From the NCBI GenBank assembly GCA_041488155.1, contig JBGPOS010000036.1:1-36490 (forward strand): a stretch of DNA of 36,490 bases, given 5' to 3'. Positions 14,418 to 23,195 of the stretch are shown here, piece by piece; position 1 is the first letter of the stretch, and each line of letters begins with the position of its first letter. A model generated the notes under the pieces. The model saw only the letters and a program-made list of their open reading frames with translations. It was not told the DNA's origin and did no database searches. Source of the stretch: JBGPOS01 sp041488155 (GTDB lineage: Bacteria > Chloroflexota > Dehalococcoidia > Tepidiformales > Tepidiformaceae). The position numbers and the translations under genes are program-made.

Positions 14418-16543
14418 TGCACCGTCTCGTCCCAACGACCTGCCCTTACTGCGGCGTCGGCTGCGGCGTGGTCCTCCACATCGATTCCGACGACCGGATC
14501 GGCTGGGTCGATGATGACCCCGACAACCTCTCGAGCGACGGCATGCTCTGCGTCAAGGGCCGCTTTGGCACCACCTTTGTCAACCACGCGGATCGCCTCA
14601 CCACACCCCTCGTCAGGAGAGCCGGGCGCCTCGAGCCGGCCACCTGGGACGAGGCCCTCGACCTCGTGGCCCGGCGCTTCCTCGAACTCCGCGGCGCCTT
14701 CGGCAGCTTCGCCAGCGCCAAGGCCACGAACGAAGACGCTTTCGTCCAGCAAAAGTTCACCCGGGTCGTCATGGGCACCAACAACATCGACCACTGCACC
14801 CGCCTCTGCCATTCGCCGAGCGTCGAGGCGATGCTCCAGCAGCTCGGCAGCGGCGCCACCAGCAACTCCTACGCCGACTACGAAGAAGCGGCCTGCCTGC
14901 TCGTGGTCGGCTGCGACCCCGGCTCCAACCACCCCGTCATCGCCTCGCGGATGCGGCGCGCCATCGACGGCCGCGGTACGAAGCTCATCGTCGTCAATCC
15001 CCGCCGCATCGACCTCTGCGACCGCGCCGACATCTTTCTCCAGGCCCGCCCGGGCACCGATGTCGCCGTCTTCAACGGAATGGCTCGGGCCATCCTCGAC
15101 GCCGGCCTCGCGGCCGCCGATTTCATCGCCGCCCGCACCGAAGGCTACACTGCCTGGCTCGCCTCCATCCAGGATCAGACCGTCGAGCAATGCGCCGCAG
15201 TCGCGGGCCTCGACGCAGAACAACTCAGGGCCGCTGCGCTCCTCTACGCCTCACCACCGCCGGTCCCGTCGCCGAACCCCGGCCCGCCCGGCAGCTGCCT
15301 GATCTGGGGAATGGGCGTCACGCAGCACGTCCAGGGCACCGACAACGCGCACGCCCTCCTCAACCTCGCCCTCCTGGCCGGCCAGCTCGGCAGGCCTGGC
15401 TCCGGGGTTTCTCCCCTTCGCGGTCAGAATAACGTGCAGGGCTGCGGCGATGCCGGCTGCATCCCGGACTCGTTGCCGGGCTACCAGCGCTATGACGACG
15501 ACCTCCTCGCCCCGTTCGAGGAGTCCTGGGGGGTCGAGCTCCCGCGCCTCCCCGGACTCAAGGCGACCGATATGGTCGAGCAGATCAGCTCGGGCGCCGT
15601 CCGCGCCATGTACATCGTCGGAGAGAACCCGCTCCTCAGTGAGCCCAACCTCCGCCACGCCGAAGCCGCCTTCAAACAGCTGGACTTCCTCGTCGTCCAG
15701 GACCTCTTCCTCCACGAAACGGCGGCGCTGGCCGACGTAGTGCTGCCCGCCTGCTCGTTCGCCGAAAAGGAGGGCACATTCACCAACAGCGAGCGCCGCG
15801 TCCAAAGGGTGCGCCGCGCAATCTCACCCGTCGGCCAGAGTCGTGCCGATTGGCAGATCGTCTGCGACATCGCCCGCCGCATGTGCCGCAGCCTCGACCT
15901 CGACCCACGCCAGTTCGACTACCCCGACGCCTCCGCTGTCTTCGACGAAATGGCCCGCCTGACCCCCTTCCTTCGCGGTCTGAGTCACGCCCGCCTCGAT
16001 CGCGAGGGCGGCCTCCAGTGGCCTTGCCCCACCCCTGACCACCCGGGCACGCGCTACCTCTACGCCGAAAGCTTTCCCCGTGGCCTTGCAAGGTTCGTCC
16101 CGGTGCGCCAGGGGGCCCTCGGCGAAGAGCTTCCGGACAACGAATATCCGCTGGTCCTGAACACGGGCCGGATTCTGTACCACTGGCACGGCGGCACCAT
16201 CACCCGCCGCGTCCAGGGCTTGCTCGAACGAGTCGACACCATCCCCGTGGCGATCCACCCGGCCGACGCCGAAGCCGCAGGTCTCGTTGAGGGAGACCCC
16301 GTCATGGTCCTCTCCCGCCGTGGTCGCCTCTCCGGAGAAGCCGTCGTTAGCGACGCGGTCCAGCTCCACAACGTCTTCGTCCCCTTCGTTAAGCTCCAGG
16401 GCAGCGCTGCTAACTTCCTCACGAACAACGTCTACGATCCGGAATCGCGAATCCCGGAATACAAAGTCTGCGCCGTCCGCATCGAAAAGAAACGCCCCAG
16501 GCGTCGACTCGAGGACAACGCCGGGCTCAACCGGTCGCTCTGA
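14417..16543 (+). CDS. Formate dehydrogenase catalytic subunit, Cys type (molybdo/tungsto-bis-MGD)
   Basis: A 708-aa enzyme that oxidises formate to CO2. The N-terminal 4Fe-4S site is CPYCGVGC with a fourth Cys in GMLCVKGRFG (Cys9, 12, 16, 45). The metal-ligand position is DHCTRLCHSPSV, where Cys131 (TGC at 14807-14809) stands where many homologues have selenocysteine, followed by the catalytic His132. Other family blocks are present: WGMGVTQHVQGTDN, GQNNVQGCGDAG, YIVGENPLLSEPN, KEGTFTNSERRVQRV and the C-terminal molybdopterin domain with NTGRILYHWHGG. The ATG overlaps the ferredoxin subunit stop by 1 nt. No FdhD or FdsC maturation gene is seen nearby. It ends 4 bp from the convergent hemB stop. 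Confidence 0.95.
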   Translation: MHRLVPTTCPYCGVGCGVVLHIDSDDRIGWVDDDPDNLSSDGMLCVKGRFGTTFVNHADRLTTPLVRRAGRLEPATWDEALDLVARRFLELRGAFGSFASAKATNEDAFVQQKFTRVVMGTNNIDHCTRLCHSPSVEAMLQQLGSGATSNSYADYEEAACLLVVGCDPGSNHPVIASRMRRAIDGRGTKLIVVNPRRIDLCDRADIFLQARPGTDVAVFNGMARAILDAGLAAADFIAARTEGYTAWLASIQDQTVEQCAAVAGLDAEQLRAAALLYASPPPVPSPNPGPPGSCLIWGMGVTQHVQGTDNAHALLNLALLAGQLGRPGSGVSPLRGQNNVQGCGDAGCIPDSLPGYQRYDDDLLAPFEESWGVELPRLPGLKATDMVEQISSGAVRAMYIVGENPLLSEPNLRHAEAAFKQLDFLVVQDLFLHETAALADVVLPACSFAEKEGTFTNSERRVQRVRRAISPVGQSRADWQIVCDIARRMCRSLDLDPRQFDYPDASAVFDEMARLTPFLRGLSHARLDREGGLQWPCPTPDHPGTRYLYAESFPRGLARFVPVRQGALGEELPDNEYPLVLNTGRILYHWHGGTITRRVQGLLERVDTIPVAIHPADAEAAGLVEGDPVMVLSRRGRLSGEAVVSDAVQLHNVFVPFVKLQGSAANFLTNNVYDPESRIPEYKVCAVRIEKKRPRRRLEDNAGLNRSL

Positions 16544-16547
16544 CGGA

Positions 16548-17522
16548 CTATCTCGCCTGGACCCACTGCTTCGCGTGGTACGTGATCACGATGTCAGCGC
16601 CCGCCCGCCTGATGCTCGTCAGCGCCTCGTCGATGGCCCGCTTCTCATCGAGCCATCCGTTCCCGATAGCTGCCATGAGCATGCTGTACTCGCCACTCAC
16701 GTTGTACGCCGCCAGCGGCAGGTCGGTCGCGTCGCGCACTTGACGGACGACGTCCAGGTACGGCAGCGCCGGCTTGACCATCACGATGTCGGCGCCCTCG
16801 CCGATGTCCGTCAACACTTCGTCCATCGCCATCCGGCCGTTCGCCGGGTCCATCTGGTAGCCGCGCCGGTCCCCGAATGCCGGAGTGCTCCCCGCCGCCT
16901 CGCGAAACGGCCCGTAGAACGCACTGGCGAACTTCGCCGCGTACGACAACACGGGCGTCTCGCTGTGCCCGGAGGCATCGAGCGCGGCTCGGATCGCCGC
17001 TACTCGCCCGTCCATCATGTCGCTGGGAGCAATGATGTCGCACCCCGCGTCTGCGAGGCTCACGGCCGTCTCGCTCAGCAGCGGGAGAGTCGCGTCATTG
17101 TCCACGCTCCCGTCCGCTCGCACGACCCCGCAGTGCCCGTGGCTTGTGTACTCGCACAGGCACACGTCGCCGATCACGAGCAGCTCCGGGTTTGCGTCCT
17201 TCAGCGCCCGGATCGCCTCCTGCACAATCCCGTCACGCGCCCACGCGCCGCTGCCGTGCTCGTCTTTCGAGCCAGGCAACCCGAAAAGAAGGACGGCCGG
17301 GATCTCGAGGCCCTTCAGCGCCCTCGCCTCGCCGCCCAGCGCGTCTAGCCCAAGGCGGTCTTGGCCCGGCATGGCGTGGATCGGCTGCCGCCCGGAGAGC
17401 CCGGACTCAATGAACAGCGGGTAGACCAGGTGGGCCGGCGTCAGTTCCGTCTCGCGCACCAGCCCTCGCAACGCCGCGCTGCTGCGCAGCCGCCGATGGC
17501 GCCGGAATGAAGGCATTCCCAT
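16548..17522 (-). CDS. hemB: Delta-aminolevulinic acid dehydratase (porphobilinogen synthase)
   Basis: A 324-aa enzyme that condenses two 5-aminolevulinate molecules to porphobilinogen in tetrapyrrole synthesis. The zinc-type cysteine triad CLCEYTSHGHC (Cys121, 123, 131) is intact. The two catalytic lysines sit in YAAKFASAFYGPFREA (Lys197) and MVKPALPYLD (Lys250). Full family length. The ATG at 17522 is used, with another at 17516 giving MPSFRRHRRLR, so the exact start is uncertain by two codons. It follows the DinB-type gene by 46 bp on the same strand and converges with the formate dehydrogenase operon. Confidence 0.96.
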   Translation of the reverse strand: MGMPSFRRHRRLRSSAALRGLVRETELTPAHLVYPLFIESGLSGRQPIHAMPGQDRLGLDALGGEARALKGLEIPAVLLFGLPGSKDEHGSGAWARDGIVQEAIRALKDANPELLVIGDVCLCEYTSHGHCGVVRADGSVDNDATLPLLSETAVSLADAGCDIIAPSDMMDGRVAAIRAALDASGHSETPVLSYAAKFASAFYGPFREAAGSTPAFGDRRGYQMDPANGRMAMDEVLTDIGEGADIVMVKPALPYLDVVRQVRDATDLPLAAYNVSGEYSMLMAAIGNGWLDEKRAIDEALTSIRRAGADIVITYHAKQWVQAR

Positions 17523-17568
17523 GCCAAGAATTCTACACTGCCGGTGCCGCCCCACCCGCGCTGCCCAA

Positions 17569-18081
17569 TCAGCGGCCTTCCCCGAACGCCGTCTTCATCG
17601 CTGCCAACTGCCGCGCGTGATCCCGAGCGTGGATGCGGAGGAAAAGGAGCCACTCCCGCCAGTTCAGCTCCCCAAACATCGGGTGCCGCCACTTTACCTC
17701 GAGGTGCGCAGCCGGGTCCGCCTTCCGTACTCCCTCGAACAGACTCGCCAGACCGGCGCTGTGCCCTTCCAGCATCTGTTCTCGGGTCGCACCCGATGGT
17801 CTCTCCGTCCCCGCCTCCAGCTTTCCGTTCAGCGCGACGCCCGAGATCTGCTCTGCGACCTGGAGATTCGATCCCGTGCTGTGGCCCAGGCAGGCGGCCG
17901 GCGTCCACGTCTCGCCCGGCGGAACCCGGTCCAGCAGCTCGGCGTCGATTTCCTCGGCAGCGGCATGCAGCTCGGCGACCGCCTCCTGCACTCGCACGAT
18001 GAGCTCCTCAACGGAGCGTTGGGACGCCTGTTGCTGTAGGTAACCGCGAATGCGATCGAACTCGGCCTGTTGCTGGGTCAT
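17569..18081 (-). CDS. DinB-like four-helix protein
   Basis: A 170-aa protein of the DinB/YfiT-like putative metalloenzyme superfamily. The ATG at 18081 is chosen for the GGGAGGAG ribosome binding site about 7 nt upstream; the much longer in-frame reading overlaps the divergent uppP region and is composition-shadow. Candidate metal ligands are a His in ACLGHSTGSNLQV and two in IHARDHARQLAAM, with helical VQEAVAELHAAAEEIDAEL and PPGETWTPAA before them, the usual DinB order. These proteins act as thiol-dependent transferases in some lineages, but this one's substrate is unknown. It is divergent from uppP. Confidence 0.85.
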   Translation of the reverse strand: MTQQQAEFDRIRGYLQQQASQRSVEELIVRVQEAVAELHAAAEEIDAELLDRVPPGETWTPAACLGHSTGSNLQVAEQISGVALNGKLEAGTERPSGATREQMLEGHSAGLASLFEGVRKADPAAHLEVKWRHPMFGELNWREWLLFLRIHARDHARQLAAMKTAFGEGR

Positions 18082-18252
18082 GGACTCCTCCCTGTAAGCC
18101 ACCAAGGCTAATCGACAGGGTTGCAGACAGCAACCCACTGCCGACGTTCGTGCGACCACCCGTGCAGCCGCGTCCTTCCCCTCGGCACGCCGCCCTTCTC
18201 CCTGAGTATTCTGTAGTTGCCTGTACCCCCCTCCAAACGCACCCTCGCCGTG

Positions 18253-19074
18253 ATGGATCTCCTCCGTGCGGCCATCCTCGGCATCGTCCAGGGCCTGAGC
18301 GAATTCCTCCCCATTTCCTCCTCCGGGCACCTTATCCTCATCCCCGCCCTGTTCCAGTGGCCCGACCAGGGCCTCTCCTTCGATGTCGGCCTGCACCTCG
18401 GCACGCTCCTGGCCCTTCTCGTTTACTTTTGGCGTGACTGGTTCCGCATGTTTCGCTCGGGCCTCGTCGACCTCCGCGACAACCAGTTCCACATGCGCTC
18501 CTACCGGCCAGAGAGCAGGCTCCTCTGGCTCCTCGCCCTGGGCTCCGTGCCCGCCGCGGTCGCAGGCCTCCTGTTCAATCACTGGATCGAAGACAACGTC
18601 CGTCAGCCCTGGTTGGTTGCCATAACGCTGGCATCGGTTGGAGCCATCCTCCTCCTTGCCGACCGCATCAGCCGCCGAGAGAGGACGATCACCGACGTCG
18701 GCCCCCTCGATGCCATCCTCATCGGGATCGCCCAGGCCTGCGCCCTGATCCCCGGCGTTTCCCGCTCCGGCGCGACCATGAGCGTCGGCCTCTTCCGCCA
18801 CATGTCGCGCAACGACGCCGCCCGCTTCGCCTTCCTCCTCGGCACCCCTGCCTTCATCGGCGCGGCGCTGTTGAAGGCGAAAGACCTTGCGGGCGAGTCA
18901 ACCCGGGAATTCGGCCAGCTCGGTATCGGTTTCGCCTGTTCCGCCGTCGTCGGTTTTCTCGTCATCCACGCCCTCCTGCGTTACCTCCGCACCCGCAGCC
19001 TCCTGCCGTTCGTTTACTATCGCTGGGGCGCCGCGGCACTGACCCTGCTCATCGGTGCGATTCGCATAGCCTGA
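18253..19074 (+). CDS. uppP: Undecaprenyl-diphosphatase
   Basis: A 273-aa multi-TM membrane phosphatase that recycles undecaprenyl pyrophosphate to the monophosphate lipid carrier for cell wall synthesis (BacA family). Both active-site blocks are intact: EGxxEFLPISSTGH-type block, here GLSEFLPISSSGHL (residues 14-27), and PGVSRSGATM (167-176). The hydrophobic profile fits the family, and length is normal. The ATG at 18253 is preceded by an in-frame GTG one codon earlier and has no clear ribosome binding site; a TTG at 18217 is less likely. Confidence 0.95.
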   Translation: MDLLRAAILGIVQGLSEFLPISSSGHLILIPALFQWPDQGLSFDVGLHLGTLLALLVYFWRDWFRMFRSGLVDLRDNQFHMRSYRPESRLLWLLALGSVPAAVAGLLFNHWIEDNVRQPWLVAITLASVGAILLLADRISRRERTITDVGPLDAILIGIAQACALIPGVSRSGATMSVGLFRHMSRNDAARFAFLLGTPAFIGAALLKAKDLAGESTREFGQLGIGFACSAVVGFLVIHALLRYLRTRSLLPFVYYRWGAAALTLLIGAIRIA

Positions 19075-19124
19075 ACCCGGCGCGGTCGCCTTCGAAACAT
19101 CGCGCTGCGCCACTGGAGCACTGC

Positions 19125-19967
19125 ATGGTCCTCGAAAAGCTTCGCCTCGACGGTCCTCCTCGCCGCGTCGCCATCGTCACTGGCGGCAGCCGCGGCCTCG
19201 GCAAAGCCATGGCCCTCTCCCTCGCCGAAGCCGGGGCCGACCTTTGCATCGCCAGCCGCACGCTTGCCCAGCTGGAGATTGCGTCCTCTGAAATAGAAGC
19301 TGCCACCGGTCGCCGGCCGCTCGTCGTCCCTACCAACGTCCAGTCCAGCGAGCAGTGCGAACAACTTGTCGAGCGCACCGTCCAACACTTCGGCCGGCTC
19401 GACATCATGCTCAACAATGCCGGCATCGGCGACGCCCGCGGCGGCGGGTTCCGCGTCTGGGAGCTCTCCGACGCAGACTGGCACGACACCATCGAAGTCA
19501 ACCTCTACAGCACGTTCTACTGCTCCCGTGCGGCCGCGCGCCAGATGCGAGAGCAGGGCCAGGGCGGAGTCATCCTCAACGTCGCCAGCGGCACCGCCCT
19601 CAGGTCTTCCGCCAACTCCTTTGCCTACGCGGCCGCCAAGGCCGGCGTCATCTCCCTGACCAAGAGCCTCGCCGGCATGCTCGTCGGCGAAGACATCCGC
19701 GTGAACTGCATCATCCCCGGTTTCGTCTCCCAACGACCTCCGCGCAACGACGAGGAAATCGAGCGTCTCAAGGCCCGCGGCCGCTTCAACACCGTCCGCC
19801 GCCTCGGCGAGGCCTGGGAACTCGGTCCCCTTGCCGTCTTCCTCTGCTCGGCTGCGTCGAGCTACGTGACCGGCGAGTCGTTCGTCATCGACGGCGGGGG
19901 ACTTGCCGGCGGCATCGCTCCGACGGGCTACCTTCCCGACCAGGCCGGAGTCACCCCGAATGCCTGA
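19125..19967 (+). CDS. Short-chain dehydrogenase/reductase
   Basis: A 280-aa classical SDR. The cofactor motif TGGSRGLG lies at 19-26, NNAG at 97-100, and the catalytic set is Ser155, Tyr168 and Lys172 (ASGTALRSSANSFAYAAAK). The basic and Ser/Arg residues after beta-2 (ASRTLAQ) suggest NADP(H) preference. It is close to the FabG/gluconate dehydrogenase type, but the substrate is unknown. Its last 8 nt overlap the next SDR gene, so the pair is co-translated and the products may work together. Confidence 0.92.
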   Translation: MVLEKLRLDGPPRRVAIVTGGSRGLGKAMALSLAEAGADLCIASRTLAQLEIASSEIEAATGRRPLVVPTNVQSSEQCEQLVERTVQHFGRLDIMLNNAGIGDARGGGFRVWELSDADWHDTIEVNLYSTFYCSRAAARQMREQGQGGVILNVASGTALRSSANSFAYAAAKAGVISLTKSLAGMLVGEDIRVNCIIPGFVSQRPPRNDEEIERLKARGRFNTVRRLGEAWELGPLAVFLCSAASSYVTGESFVIDGGGLAGGIAPTGYLPDQAGVTPNA

Positions 19968-20748
19968 GTGGAATCGCAAACCGGGATTCGACCTCACCGG
20001 TAAGAAGGCGCTGGTAGTGGGCTTCGCCAATCCCGCCGGGCGCGCCGTGGCCCTCGGCCTCGCCGAAGCGGGCGCTGACGTCGCCGTCGCCTCCGCCACC
20101 CTCGACGGCGACGAAGTCATGGAAGCGAAGCGCGCGAGTAAGCAGGTCGCCGGCCTCGGTCGTGCCACCTTCTCCCAGGGTTGGGACGTCACACTGCCCA
20201 CTAACGTCCAGGTTGGCCTCAAGCAGCTCGTGAAGGAGTTCGGCCACCCCGGCATCCTCGTCTACAACGCCGACGCCACCCTCTGGAAGCCGATCGAGAA
20301 GATCACAGACGCGGAGTTTGCCCACGTCCAGCACGTCAACCTCAGCGGGGCCTTCTACGCCTCCCGGTCGTTTGTCCGTGACTTCCCGCCCGCCATGACC
20401 GGACGCCTCATATTCGTCAACACCGTCTTCGGGGAACGTGGCGTCGACCACTCCTCGGCCTACGCCGCCGCCAAGGCCGGCGTCGTTGGCCTGACCGTCG
20501 CCCTCAGCCAGGAACTCGGCGACCGCAACTTCACCGTGAACTGCATCTCCACCGGCTGGATGGACTGGACCGCCGGCCGCGGGCCAGACGAAGTTGGCCA
20601 AAACCTCCTCCTCCGCTACATCCCGATGCGCCGTTTCGGGCAGGCCGAAGAAGTCGCCGCTCTGGCGGTCTTGCTCGCCTCCGACGCCGCCGGATACCTC
20701 AACGGCCAGGTCTTCCACGTCGACGGCGGAGTCACGACCCACCTCTAA
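19960..20748 (+). CDS. Divergent SDR paralogue with altered active site
   Basis: A 262-aa SDR-fold protein. The nucleotide loop is GFANPAGRAVA (residues 21-31) instead of TGxxxGxG, the NNAG position reads YNAD, and Tyr168/Lys172 are kept (SAYAAAK). The residue 13 before Tyr, normally Ser, is Thr155 (FVNTVFG). The C terminus, GYLNGQVFHVDGGVTT, is typical of the family. The changes suggest either altered cofactor use or a structural partner for the SDR encoded just upstream, whose Ser/Tyr/Lys triad sits at identical residue numbers. The ATG at 19960 lies inside the end of the upstream gene. Confidence 0.88.
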   Translation: MPEWNRKPGFDLTGKKALVVGFANPAGRAVALGLAEAGADVAVASATLDGDEVMEAKRASKQVAGLGRATFSQGWDVTLPTNVQVGLKQLVKEFGHPGILVYNADATLWKPIEKITDAEFAHVQHVNLSGAFYASRSFVRDFPPAMTGRLIFVNTVFGERGVDHSSAYAAAKAGVVGLTVALSQELGDRNFTVNCISTGWMDWTAGRGPDEVGQNLLLRYIPMRRFGQAEEVAALAVLLASDAAGYLNGQVFHVDGGVTTHL

Positions 20749-20758
20749 CGAGTCCCCT

Positions 20759-21244
20759 ATGCCGCCTGCCAAACCCCTCGTGTTGCGCGTCCTCGAACAG
20801 CGCCGTATCCCGCACGAGGTCCTCCGCTTCGACCCCGCCATTCGATCGGCCGAAGGCGTGGCCGCCGCCCTGGGAATCGCACCTCACCTCGTGTACAAGA
20901 CGCTCGTCATCGAGCACGATCCCCCGAAGGGGAAGCCCTATCTGGTCTTGATCCCCGCTCCCAACGAAGTCGACCTCAAGCTGCTAGCTGCTGCGGTCGG
21001 CGCAAAGAAGCTGCGCATGTCTACCCACCGTGACGCGGAGCGTTACACCGGCTTGCAAGTAGGTGGCATCAGTGCCCTCGCCCTCATCGGCAAAGGCTTC
21101 CCAGTCTTTATCGACGCCCGTGCGCTCGATGAGTCGCACATCCTCGTGAGTGGCGGTCAGCGGAGAGTGGATGTCCGGCTGGCGGTCTCGGATCTCATCG
21201 CCCTCACGGGCGCCCGGCCGGTCCAGGCAGCGTCGTCCGGCTAG
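20759..21244 (+). CDS. ybaK: YbaK/EbsC-type aminoacyl-tRNA deacylase
   Basis: A 161-aa protein of the YbaK/ProX family, which hydrolyses mischarged Cys-tRNA(Pro) and similar species. Family features are the N-terminal helix LRVLEQRRIPHEVLRF, GIAPHLVYKTLVI with the active-site Lys, then VGAKKLRMST and GLQVGGISALALIGKGFPVFID, and the C-terminal SGGQRRVDVRLAVSDL. Ten bp separate it from the second SDR gene, so it probably ends that operon. The symbol reflects the family, not proof of tRNA(Pro) specificity. Confidence 0.92.
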   Translation: MPPAKPLVLRVLEQRRIPHEVLRFDPAIRSAEGVAAALGIAPHLVYKTLVIEHDPPKGKPYLVLIPAPNEVDLKLLAAAVGAKKLRMSTHRDAERYTGLQVGGISALALIGKGFPVFIDARALDESHILVSGGQRRVDVRLAVSDLIALTGARPVQAASSG

Positions 21245-21275
21245 TGGCGCAGGGGTAGCGCGTTCAGGCCACTGG

Positions 21276-22292
21276 TCAATCCGAGGCCGCGTTGAGCTGC
21301 GCGATGTCCTGTTCCTCCGCCAGGACGATGATGATGTCCCCGTCGTGCAGTTCCTCTTCTCCTCGCGGACCCACGACCATCGTCCCTTGCCGGTGGCGAA
21401 TCCCCAGCAATGTCGCGTTCCGCGAACCTTCGAGCAGTTGGCCGCAGCTCAGCCCCGCCAGCCCGTTGCGTTCGTTCACCTCGAACTCCGCTAACACCAG
21501 ATCGCCGTGGCGCCCGCTCGCGAGCGTATCCATGAAGTCGGCCGCCAGCGGTTGCAGGGCGGACAGCACCATCCGCCGCCCACCCAGGCTGTACAGCGAG
21601 AGCACCCTGTCCGCCCCGGCGAGGCGCAGCTTCTCTTCATTGTGCGGGGCAGCCACGCGGGCAACGATGAAACACCCGGGATTCACCGACTTCGCCGTCA
21701 GGGTGATGTAGGTGTTGCCCGCATCGCTGTCGCTCGCCGCCAGCAGGCATCGCGCCTGTTGCAACCCGGCCATTTGAAGCACTCGGTCTACGGTCGCGTC
21801 ACCTTCGAGCACCAAGTACCCAAACGCCCGAGCGTGCTCCGCCGCCTCTGGCGTCTGCTCGATGATCACGAACGGCACCCGCCGGTCCCGCAGTTCGCGC
21901 GCGATCTCTTGCCCCACCCTTCCGAACCCACACAGGATGTAATGGTTGCTCAGGCGTTCGATCTCCAACTCCATCCTCCTCAGGTAGAACCGGCTGCGGA
22001 TGTCTCCCTCGAGCGCTTCCTGCACGATGAGCGTCAGCGTGTACAGCACGGTCCCAACGCCGAACAGGATCAGGAAGATAGTGAACAGCTTCTCCGCCGC
22101 TCCAAACGGCTTGAGCTCCCGGAACCCAACCGTGCTGAGCGTCGTCACTGTCTGGTAGAGCGCGTCCACGAACGTCATGCCCGAAAGCGTCATGTACCCG
22201 GCCACGCCCGTCGCGATCGCCACAATGAAAAGCCCGAGCGAGACCCGCAGTCTCGGGCTGACCGTGACGGTTCTCAGCAAGTCGCGCCGCAT
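21276..22292 (-). CDS. Two-TM potassium channel with RCK (TrkA-N/TrkA-C) domains
   Basis: A 338-aa membrane protein. TM1 is about residues 19-37, the pore helix and selectivity filter YQTVTTLSTVGFREL lie at 46-60, and TM2 is about 68-92. A RCK_N Rossmann domain follows with CGFGRVGQEIARELR (121-135) and the acidic end of beta-2 in VIIEQTPEA. A RCK_C domain ends the protein (AGLSCGQLL, HDGDIIIVLAEEQDI). The filter is TVGF with Arg where MthK-like channels have TVGYGD, so selectivity could be modified. It converges with ybaK and is divergent from the hydrolase gene. Confidence 0.93.
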   Translation of the reverse strand: MRRDLLRTVTVSPRLRVSLGLFIVAIATGVAGYMTLSGMTFVDALYQTVTTLSTVGFRELKPFGAAEKLFTIFLILFGVGTVLYTLTLIVQEALEGDIRSRFYLRRMELEIERLSNHYILCGFGRVGQEIARELRDRRVPFVIIEQTPEAAEHARAFGYLVLEGDATVDRVLQMAGLQQARCLLAASDSDAGNTYITLTAKSVNPGCFIVARVAAPHNEEKLRLAGADRVLSLYSLGGRRMVLSALQPLAADFMDTLASGRHGDLVLAEFEVNERNGLAGLSCGQLLEGSRNATLLGIRHRQGTMVVGPRGEEELHDGDIIIVLAEEQDIAQLNAASD

Positions 22293-22344
22293 TTGGTGGA
22301 TTATAGAGAGCGGTCCCGTCCCATCTGCTCAAAAGGGGTGCAAA

Positions 22345-23145
22345 GTGCCCGAGACGAACCAAAGCGGCTGGTCCATCAACTACGAGACCGCCGGCGATCC
22401 TTCCCGACCGCCGATCCTCATGATCCTGGGACTCTCTCATCGCCTCCCCCACTGGGGAAAGCTTCCGGGGCTGCTGGCCCAGCGGCTCTTCGTCGTTACC
22501 TTTGATGCCCGGGGTATGGGCAAGAGCGAACTCCGCGATGAGCCCTACACCCTCCCCGACGAGACCGCCGACGTCGCAGCTGTCCTCGATGCCGCAGGGC
22601 TTCGGCGCGCCACCGTCTACGGACGGTCCCGCGGGGGCAGTCTGGCCCAGGAGTTCGCCCTCACCTTTCCCGGTCGCGTCTCGCACCTGATCGTCAGTGG
22701 CGCTCGCCACGGCGGCCCCGGCGGCGTCGAATCCAGCGAACGCGTGAACCGCGCGATGAACTTCACTCCCGAAATGAGCCGCGAGCAGATCTTCTCAGCG
22801 CAGGACGAGGCAATGGCAGCTCCCGGTTGGCGCCAACGAGACCCGGAGTCCTTCGCCTACTGCCTCTCCGTCGACCTCGAAGCCCCGCCCCGCCGGTTCG
22901 CCGTCGCCCGCCAGCGCGAGACGATGGCCGGCTGGAGTAGCTACGACCGCCTCCCCGACCTCCACACTCCCACCCTTGTCCTCTGCGGCGACGACGACGG
23001 CATGGTCCCGCCTGAGAACAGCCGTCAAATCGCCGCCCGCATACCGGGCGCGAAACTCGTCCTCATCCCACAGTGCGGACACCTGCCAATGCTCGAACAG
23101 CCCGAAGGGGTCGCCTCCGCCGTCTTCGCGTTCCTGGGGGTCTGA
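22345..23145 (+). CDS. Alpha/beta hydrolase
   Basis: A 266-aa alpha/beta-hydrolase-fold enzyme. The oxyanion region is LMILGLSHRLPHW, the nucleophile elbow GRSRGG holds Ser95, and DARGMGKSE marks the preceding strand. The acid and base are in VLCGDDDGMVPPE and QCGHLPMLEQPE. The GTG at 22345 is preceded by AAAAGGGGTGC about 8 nt upstream. It resembles 3-oxoadipate enol-lactonase-like and esterase members; the substrate is not predictable. Its start is 52 bp from the divergent channel gene. Confidence 0.9.
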   Translation: MPETNQSGWSINYETAGDPSRPPILMILGLSHRLPHWGKLPGLLAQRLFVVTFDARGMGKSELRDEPYTLPDETADVAAVLDAAGLRRATVYGRSRGGSLAQEFALTFPGRVSHLIVSGARHGGPGGVESSERVNRAMNFTPEMSREQIFSAQDEAMAAPGWRQRDPESFAYCLSVDLEAPPRRFAVARQRETMAGWSSYDRLPDLHTPTLVLCGDDDGMVPPENSRQIAARIPGAKLVLIPQCGHLPMLEQPEGVASAVFAFLGV

Positions 23146-23195
23146 AGGTCGAGGAGTCCCGCTCAGGGTGACCTGACCGAACGCGGACGAGTCTC

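Noticed and set aside
14150..15223. Minus-strand open frame across the FDH genes
   Set aside because: It is a shadow of two genes with intact iron-sulfur and molybdopterin motifs on the plus strand.
18082..18801. N-terminal extension of the DinB-like gene
   Set aside because: It runs antisense through uppP, has no protein-like character, and a strong ribosome binding site marks the start at 18081.
21243..21273. AGTGGC...GCCACT inverted repeat between ybaK and the channel gene as a terminator
   Set aside because: Only 6 bp with a 19-nt loop and no U-run; it may be chance.
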